DNA of 35,329 nucleotides, from the NCBI GenBank assembly GCA_002306975.1, contig DBTI01000287.1, forward strand, positions 1-35,329, in the 5' to 3' direction. The position numbers and the translations under genes are program-made. The notes beneath the pieces are model-generated. The model saw nothing but the letters and a program-made list of their open reading frames with translations. It was not told where the DNA came from and did no database searches. Below are positions 30,240 through 35,329 of the stretch, piece after piece. Origin of the DNA: Ruminococcaceae bacterium UBA1320. Lineage in GTDB: Bacteria > Bacillota > Clostridia > Oscillospirales > Ethanoligenentaceae. Every line of letters starts with the position of its first letter. The stretch's first letter is position 1.

Positions 30240-31496
30240 TTAGGCTTTATAAATTATCTTGCCGGAAGAAATCGTGTATTTAACGACACCGTAAAGCGTC
30301 ATGCCCTTGAAAGGCGTATTGTATGATTTTGAATGAAGCTTTGCCGGGTCTAAAATGTAGCTCTCATCGGGATTGAAAAGAACAATATCTGCCGGTGCCC
30401 CGACATTTAGTGTTCCTGCGTTTATGCCAAGAATCCGTGCGGGAGCGATTGTCATTTTTTCAATTAATTCCTCAAGCAGCAGATGCCCAGGGCGCACAAG
30501 AAAGGTAATGCCAGCGGCAAGCGAAGTTTCAAGACCGACAACTCCGTTCGGTGCTTTTTCAAAATCGGATTTTTCCTCTTTTGTATGCGGTGCGTGGTCG
30601 GTTACAATCGCATCAATTGTGCCGTCCCGCAGCCCATCTATTACCGCTTCTATATCTTTTTTTGTGCGGAGCGGCGGATTCATGCGGTAATCCGCGTCAC
30701 GCGAAAGCGTAAGGCTTTCGTCAAGGCTGAAGTAGTGAGGGCAGGTTTCCGCTGTGATCTTCGCCCCTCGTCGCTTTGCGTCGCGAATCACTGCGACTGT
30801 TTGAGCGGCGCTGACATGCGCTATATGAACCGGCAGTCCGCTTGTTAATGAGAGCGCCGCTTCTCTTGCCGCCTGAACAGTTTCTGCCGCGTTGGGAATT
30901 CCCGCAACACCGAGCTTTTTCGAGGCTTCACCCTCGTTTATTATGCCGTGAGCGAACGACATATCCTCACAATGGGATATTATCGGCGCTCCTACTTTAT
31001 CGGCGGCTTTCATTGCCGCAAGCATCATGGCGGCTTTTTCAACCGGTCTGCCGTCGTCTGAAAAAGCGGCGGCACCCGCCGCGCGAAGCTCTTCAAAGCC
31101 GCAAAGCTCACTGCCCTGCTGAGCTTTTGTCACCGCGGCAATCGGGTAGACATGGACTCCGGTGTTCTTTGCTTTTTCCAAAACATATTGTATTATCTCC
31201 GGGCAGTCTGTCACCGGCTTGGTGTTTGGCATGGCAGCAATTGACGTTACCCCGCCGGCGGCGGCAGCAAGACAGCCGCTTATCATGTCCTCTTTATGCG
31301 TAAACCCCGGATCGCGCAGGTGAACATGAATATCCACAAGACCCGGCGCGGCGCAAAGCCCGTTTGCGTCTATTATCGTCGCGGCATCAACTTGAATGTC
31401 TGATTCCACCGCTGAAATAACCCCGTCTGATAATAAAATGTCGAGTATTTCGCCATCGATATAGCAACCTTTAATCAACATTTTATCAGTCGGCAT
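30240..31496 (-). CDS. pyrC: dihydroorotase
   Basis: 418 aa class I amidohydrolase. The metal-binding DIHVHLRDPGFTHKED is near residue 57, followed by HCEDMSFAHG, HIAHVSAAQT and AIVTDHAPHTKEEK. It closes carbamoyl-aspartate to dihydroorotate. The ATG at 31496 (MPTDKMLIKG) has GAAGGAG 9 nt upstream and overlaps the pyrR stop; a later ATG (31481) has no site. Confidence 0.96.
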   Translation of the reverse strand: MPTDKMLIKGCYIDGEILDILLSDGVISAVESDIQVDAATIIDANGLCAAPGLVDIHVHLRDPGFTHKEDMISGCLAAAAGGVTSIAAMPNTKPVTDCPEIIQYVLEKAKNTGVHVYPIAAVTKAQQGSELCGFEELRAAGAAAFSDDGRPVEKAAMMLAAMKAADKVGAPIISHCEDMSFAHGIINEGEASKKLGVAGIPNAAETVQAAREAALSLTSGLPVHIAHVSAAQTVAVIRDAKRRGAKITAETCPHYFSLDESLTLSRDADYRMNPPLRTKKDIEAVIDGLRDGTIDAIVTDHAPHTKEEKSDFEKAPNGVVGLETSLAAGITFLVRPGHLLLEELIEKMTIAPARILGINAGTLNVGAPADIVLFNPDESYILDPAKLHSKSYNTPFKGMTLYGVVKYTISSGKIIYKA

Positions 31497-32049
31497 CTTC
31501 TGCATCTCCTTCACCGTTGTTATCAAGGATAACAACGCGGTTTGTGCCGTCATATTCCGTAACCATAACTTCGACAGACTCGCTGCGTGAAGTAGGTACA
31601 TTTTTACCGACAAAATCAGCCCTTATAGGCAGCTCACGGTGACCCCTGTCAACAAGAACGGCAAGCTGAAGCCTGTTTGGTCTGCCTTTATCCATAATCG
31701 CGTCGATTGCCGCCCTTACGCTGCGGCCTGTGAATATAACATCGTCAACAAGAACGACTTTTTTGTCCGTAACATCAAAAGCAATTTCGCTTGTGTCATT
31801 TATTCCGATTTTTCCTTGAAGGTCGTCGCGGTATGGTGTGATGTCAAGAAAGCCGAGCTGTATAGGTGTGCCCTCAATCTCGAATATTTTATTGGCGACA
31901 AGCTTCGCAACAACCGCGCCGCGTCTTTTTATGCCAATGACGCAAAGATTCTGCGCGCCGTGATTACGCTCTACAATCTCGTATGCAATGCGAGCCACAG
32001 CACGGAATATTGCTTTTTCATCCATAATTTCTGCCTTTTCGCGTTGCAA
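31486..32049 (-). CDS. pyrR: bifunctional pyr operon regulator / uracil phosphoribosyltransferase
   Basis: 187 aa. The PRPP-binding VVLVDDVIFTGRSVRAA is at about residues 97-113, with IGIKRRGAVVA earlier. UMP-bound PyrR binds the leader RNA and favours termination; a weak UPRTase activity is known in the family. The TTG at 32049 has GGGGG upstream and aligns with the B. subtilis N-terminus; an ATG at 32025 is possible. The C-terminal acidic tail (GEGDAEDAD) is unusual. First gene of the operon, directly after its own attenuator. Confidence 0.96.
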   Translation of the reverse strand: MQREKAEIMDEKAIFRAVARIAYEIVERNHGAQNLCVIGIKRRGAVVAKLVANKIFEIEGTPIQLGFLDITPYRDDLQGKIGINDTSEIAFDVTDKKVVLVDDVIFTGRSVRAAIDAIMDKGRPNRLQLAVLVDRGHRELPIRADFVGKNVPTSRSESVEVMVTEYDGTNRVVILDNNGEGDAEDAD

Positions 32050-32092
32050 TTTGCCGCCCCCTTCAATGAATAATTATACACTATTTAAGCAT

Positions 32093-32125
32093 AAAAATAC
32101 AGCCCAGGTTATAAGACCCGGGCTG
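32093..32125 (-). terminator. PyrR-controlled attenuator terminator
   Basis: On the minus strand CAGCCCGGG pairs with CCTGGGCTG and TATTTTTATG follows, 44 nt before the pyrR start codon. It lies between the PyrR-binding hairpin and the gene, so it controls the whole operon. Confidence 0.85.
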
Positions 32126-32154
32126 TTGATTTTATCATTATAAAGCATGCAACT

Positions 32155-32215
32155 GATAAATCAAACCCTTATCGGCCTCTCGGGACCGCTTTAAAAGGTC
32201 TCTTGCAGTGTTTAA
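32155..32215 (-). promoter_or_regulatory. PyrR-binding hairpin (anti-antiterminator)
   Basis: The minus-strand RNA at 32171-32190 contains GGUC, the hexaloop CCGAGA, then GGCC. The loop fits the PyrR consensus CNGNGA exactly. A lower stem ACCUUU/AAGGGU is separated from it by an internal bulge, as in Bacillus pyr leaders. Confidence 0.88.
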
Positions 32216-32245
32216 CTGCTTATATTGCTGTTTTACTTTTTTATT

Positions 32246-32274
32246 ATTATACACCACAACCGCTCAGTTGTCTA
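32246..32274 (-). promoter_or_regulatory. pyr operon promoter
   Basis: On the minus strand TAGACA (32269-32274) and TATAAT (32246-32251) with 17-bp spacing. Start near 32239, giving a leader of about 190 nt that holds the attenuator. Between 32275 and 32446 I see only AT-rich sequence and the end of the GNAT-like gene. Confidence 0.8.
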
Positions 32275-32446
32275 TAGTTTAATGCAATATTATTAATTTT
32301 TTTTAGACAAATAATGAGCCTTAATCAAAAGATACAAAAGCTGAGGAGGTTAGTTGAAACCCAATTGTGCACTATTTAGTTTCGATTTGTTCAAGGTATA
32401 AAAATAACCGGCTTAACTTTTTATCAGCCGGTTATTATGTATTATT

Positions 32447-32839
32447 CTATTGTTGTTTTTCTTTGCCGCAGTCACAGCCGTGTGTCAAAAAGCTGTCTTT
32501 AAGTTCAAGTGAATATACGCCTTCCGCTTCATTAAAGCCAAGCCTTTTAAGCATTACTGCGCGAACACTACCTTCGCAGATTACAAATTCAACGCCGTGT
32601 TCAAACATCATCGAAAGTGAGGAACGCAGCAACCCGTCCTCAATCATGGCAAGTCCCGCGCCCTCAATTGAGGTAAACCTGAGTTCGCCCTCGCTACCGC
32701 TGAAAGCAAAACCGCAGCAGCCAAGCGGTTCGTCTCTTTCCATTGCAGCGTAAACATAAAGCCCTTCTGTTTTTGCTATGCCAAGCTTTTCACAGATTTC
32801 TTCAATTTTTTCTTCCGGTGCAAGCTTTATTTCAATCAT
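32447..32839 (-). CDS. GNAT-fold-like protein of unknown substrate
   Basis: 130 aa. The pattern YVYAAMERDEPLGCCGFAF, then LAMIEDGLLRSSLSMMFEHG and VMLKRLGFNEAEG, follows the GNAT N-acetyltransferase fold: a central strand with a G-x-x-G/A bulge, a helix, and a C-terminal LGF. The C-terminus is Cys-rich (THGCDCGKE). Its ATG overlaps the rluB stop (ATGA), so the two are co-translated. Acetyltransferase activity is not certain. Confidence 0.7.
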   Translation of the reverse strand: MIEIKLAPEEKIEEICEKLGIAKTEGLYVYAAMERDEPLGCCGFAFSGSEGELRFTSIEGAGLAMIEDGLLRSSLSMMFEHGVEFVICEGSVRAVMLKRLGFNEAEGVYSLELKDSFLTHGCDCGKEKQQ

Positions 32840-33597
32840 CTGCGTGCTCCCGTTTTTTTCTCGTATTCTATAAGTCCGGCGGCACGTTCAAGAGAGGCTA
32901 CCTCTTTATCGTCAAGTTCACGCCATGTGCCTGGTTTTAAGCCGCCAAGCTTGATATTGCCGACGCCAACACGGGAAAGACGCGCAACTTCAAGACCAAG
33001 CTTTTCGCACATGCGGCGGATTTCACGGTTTCTGCCCTCAAACAGCGTTATCTCAATCATTGATCTGTCGGCATACTGGTTTAAAACATGTGCCTTTGCC
33101 GGTGCTGTTTTAATTCCGTCAAGCTCTATGCCTGTTTCTATCATCGTCAGCTTGCTTTCCGTGATTGCGGGACGAACAGAGACATGATATATTTTCGGCA
33201 CATGTTTGCTTGGGTGAGTTAACGCGTTGGCAAAGTCGCCGTCGTCTGTCATGAGCAAAAGCCCTTCGGAATCTCTGTCGAGCCTGCCGACCGGAAAAAC
33301 GCGTGTTCCGACGCCTTCGATTAATTCAGTTATACATTTACGCCCGAGTTCATCGCTCATTGTTGTAACATAGCCTCGCGGTTTATTGAGGGCTATGTAG
33401 ACTTTTCCACGGGGTATTGAAAGTAAAACGTCGTTTACCAACACCTTGTCCTTACCTGGAACAACGCTCATTCCAATGATGGCTGGATGCCCGTTTACTT
33501 TTACGCGGCCTTTTGTTATCAGCTCTTCTGCTTTTCGTCTGGATGTTTCGCCGCATGCCGCTATATATTTTTGCAGCCGCATCGGTTTTTTATTCAA
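32836..33597 (-). CDS. rluB: 23S rRNA pseudouridine synthase, RluB/RsuA family
   Basis: 253 aa. An N-terminal S4 RNA-binding domain (MRLQKYIAACGETSRRKAEELI) is followed by the catalytic GRLDRDSEGLLLMTDDG with the essential Asp, then KIYHVSV and LFEGRNREIRRMCEKLG. The TTG at 33597 has GGGG 8 nt upstream; the next ATG (33582) has no ribosome binding site. It modifies one uridine of rRNA; the exact position cannot be read from sequence. Confidence 0.93.
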   Translation of the reverse strand: MNKKPMRLQKYIAACGETSRRKAEELITKGRVKVNGHPAIIGMSVVPGKDKVLVNDVLLSIPRGKVYIALNKPRGYVTTMSDELGRKCITELIEGVGTRVFPVGRLDRDSEGLLLMTDDGDFANALTHPSKHVPKIYHVSVRPAITESKLTMIETGIELDGIKTAPAKAHVLNQYADRSMIEITLFEGRNREIRRMCEKLGLEVARLSRVGVGNIKLGGLKPGTWRELDDKEVASLERAAGLIEYEKKTGARR

Positions 33598-33635
33598 AAA
33601 AATTGCCCCTTACTTTTTAATTATTAATTTAATTA

Positions 33636-34799
33636 TTATTTAAACAAATTTGAAAAAAATGAAGTTATCCTCTGCCATAAGTTTTCAAAAAAGCCTAGCG
33701 GACTTTCCGGCTTTTTTTGAGCGTCTATGCCTTGCGCCGCTTTTATATCTGTGCGCGCTACTGTTACTCCATCTAAAGTATAAACTATATGGCCAAGGGT
33801 CTGATCTTTTTTTATCGGTGCGTAATAAAATCTGTCAAGCTCAATATTACTTTTAATACGGCTTTGCTCCCCTGATTTAAGCGCCGCTGTTGCTTCTTTG
33901 TCAAAAGAGGTTGCCACTTTGTCGGAAACACCGCCCACCACATTTGCGGTAATGGTCTGTGTGTTATTCGAAAGCGTGATGCTTTCAAGCGTTTTGAACC
34001 CACTGTCTAACAGCTCTGCGTGGTCTTTCCAGTCGTCCGGATCATTTAGCGTTACTGCAACAAGCTCCACATCTCCCCTTTTCGCGCATGAAACGAGGCA
34101 GCGGCCGCTTTTTTTGGTAAAACCGGTTTTAACGCCGATGGTTCCGCCGTATGTGTCAAGAAGCCTGTTGTGGTTGCTCAGACTCCGACCGTTTTTTATG
34201 CCGTTATAGGGGATGCGGATTTTATCTGTGCCGGCGATTTGCGCGAAATCCGCGTTTTTCATAGCGTCTGCCGCAAGCCTTGCAAGGTCGAGCGCGGTCG
34301 TATAATGATTCGGGTTGTCAAGCCCTGATGGATTGCAAAAATGCGTGTTACTTAAACCAAGCTTTTGCGCGCGGTCATTCATCATTTGTGCAAACTTATC
34401 ATTTGAACCGCCAAGCGTAAAAGCAATCGTATTTGCCGCATCGTTGCCCGATTCAAGCATAAGCCCGTAAACAAGCTCCCGCAACGTCAATTTTTCGTCC
34501 GCTTTAAGCCCCATTGACGTGCCTTCCACCATTAGTGCTTCTGAAGGAACTGTAACGGTTTCGTCGAGTCTGCCTGATTCAACGGCAATGAGGGCGGTCA
34601 TTATTTTTGTAGTGGAAGCCATCGGCATCCGCTTATTCTCATTGCTGCAGGATATTACTCTGCCGGAAGACTGGTCGATCAGCGCATAGGCTCTTGCAGA
34701 GATCGCCTGTGCCCTCAAAGAAAATGAAGGTGTAATAATAGAGACCGCCAAAACGACGGAAACAAAGCTTCTCGCCGCTTTAATAATGTTAAATTTCAA
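33636..34799 (-). CDS. dacF: D-alanyl-D-alanine carboxypeptidase (DacF/PBP5-like)
   Basis: About 387 aa. A signal-peptide-like N-terminus (FVSVVLAVSIITPSFSLRAQA) is followed by the serine-peptidase S11 triad: SxxK in ASTTKIMTAL, SxN in LESGNDAAN, and KTG in VKTGFTKKSG. The C-terminus has a PBP5-like beta domain and an amphipathic tail (FFENLWQRITSFFSNLFK). It trims peptidoglycan side chains outside the membrane. The start is uncertain: TTG at 34799 gives the best signal peptide, and the frame is open up to 34898. In B. subtilis dacF precedes spoIIA; here they are 17 kb apart. Confidence 0.9.
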   Translation of the reverse strand: MKFNIIKAARSFVSVVLAVSIITPSFSLRAQAISARAYALIDQSSGRVISCSNENKRMPMASTTKIMTALIAVESGRLDETVTVPSEALMVEGTSMGLKADEKLTLRELVYGLMLESGNDAANTIAFTLGGSNDKFAQMMNDRAQKLGLSNTHFCNPSGLDNPNHYTTALDLARLAADAMKNADFAQIAGTDKIRIPYNGIKNGRSLSNHNRLLDTYGGTIGVKTGFTKKSGRCLVSCAKRGDVELVAVTLNDPDDWKDHAELLDSGFKTLESITLSNNTQTITANVVGGVSDKVATSFDKEATAALKSGEQSRIKSNIELDRFYYAPIKKDQTLGHIVYTLDGVTVARTDIKAAQGIDAQKKPESPLGFFENLWQRITSFFSNLFK

Positions 34800-34933
34800 A
34801 CCGCACACCGCCCGAATATGTAATAGCGGACAAAGTCTTCCGCTTGGATCACCAATACAATGATCTTTTATATACATATGCGCACAGTGGCTACTCAATA
34901 ACTTAAAGGTAAATACACCGACAGTTTGTATTT

Positions 34934-35329
34934 TTATTCGTCAGTTGGTGCGGCAGCAACATCTGGATTTGCATTCTGGGATTTTGGCTGCTTGTCCTTA
35001 CTAAAAAGGGAGGTAACCTTGTCAAAAAGCTCAGGCACAAGAGAAATAGCCTTCCCGCTCGCCGAATTGCTTGTTTCTATCTGCAATAGCTTGACGTTAC
35101 CATTTGAAATGACAATGAACGCGACAGGGTTGATTGTAACACCGGCACCACCGCCGCCGCCAAACATGGTCTTTGCCGATTTTGCACCCACATCCGAGCC
35201 GCCGGATGCAAAACCCATTGATACCTTTGAAACCGGAATAATAACCGTACCGTCCTGTGCAACAATTTGATCGCCGATGATTGTATTTACATCAGCCATT
35301 TCTCGTATTTTTTGCAGCGTTGTGTCCAT
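34934..35329 (-). CDS. ytfJ: YtfJ/GerW sporulation protein (partial at window end)
   Basis: 131 residues visible. MADVNTIIGDQIVAQDGTVIIPVSKVSMGFASGGSD and a polyglycine stretch (FGGGGGAGVTINPVAFIVI) are diagnostic of the GerW/YtfJ family linked to spore germination. The last bases of the window are an ATG codon, but B. subtilis YtfJ has about 15 more N-terminal residues, so the real start probably lies just outside. It is about 135 bp upstream of dacF on the same strand. Confidence 0.93.
   Translation of the reverse strand: MDTTLQKIREMADVNTIIGDQIVAQDGTVIIPVSKVSMGFASGGSDVGAKSAKTMFGGGGGAGVTINPVAFIVISNGNVKLLQIETSNSASGKAISLVPELFDKVTSLFSKDKQPKSQNANPDVAAAPTDE

Noticed and set aside
1..35329. CRISPR array, tRNA or rRNA genes
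   Set aside because: No regularly spaced repeats and no tRNA or rRNA signatures were seen on either strand.

Overview
The window looks like a chromosomal segment of a spore-forming low-to-mid GC Clostridia (Oscillospiraceae/Ruminococcaceae-like; inferred from gene content, not from a marker gene). It has an integrated temperate phage or phage-like element on the left (about 1-12210) and a conserved chromosomal block on the right (about 12210-35329). No tRNA, rRNA or CRISPR array was seen.

Element. Its early genes run leftward on the minus strand in tight, often overlapping order: a Cro-like regulator (6419-6613), several small proteins of unknown function, a second larger HTH-like regulator (4831-5313), a protein with a Tad2/DUF2829-like N-terminus (2654-3508), YopX (1690-2070), an HUH replication initiator (660-1472), RecU (57-641), and the first codons of another gene leaving the window. 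The lysogeny side runs rightward: a CI-like repressor (6873-7262), two cargo genes in near-identical flanking scaffolds (a membrane coiled-coil protein, and a lone HsdR-N-type nuclease), a large serine integrase (9349-10881), and a six-repeat beta-propeller, lectin-like protein with its own strong promoter (11098-12075). Between the two HTH genes is a compact switch. Two perfect TTGACA-N17-TATAAT promoters face each other, and two different families of palindromic operators sit on them. A third perfect promoter followed by a terminator (1557-1656) predicts a small RNA antisense to the rep leader.

Junction. At 12213-12317 a 34-codon minus-strand ORF with a perfect ribosome binding site reads like the N-terminus of a larger clostridial protein and stops abruptly. 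I interpret it as the stump of the gene the element integrated into.

Chromosome. Minus-strand genes are pcrA, the sporulation operon spoIIAA-spoIIAB-sigF, folC, a bacteriohemerythrin and a COG3910-type ATPase. Plus-strand genes are a DUF1292 protein, a strongly promoted structured RNA (probably 6S RNA) and two half-size TauE/SafE proteins. Minus-strand genes follow: ruvX/yqgF and a histidine phosphatase, then pyrimidine biosynthesis as pyrK-pyrD and pyrR-pyrC-pyrF-carA-carB. The second set is preceded by a textbook PyrR-binding loop and attenuator (32093-32274). Together these genes supply every step to UMP except aspartate carbamoyltransferase (pyrB) and orotate phosphoribosyltransferase (pyrE), which are not in the window. 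The right end carries a GNAT-like protein, an RluB-type pseudouridine synthase, a D,D-carboxypeptidase (DacF-like) and a partial ytfJ/gerW gene. spoIIA, dacF and ytfJ mark an endospore former.
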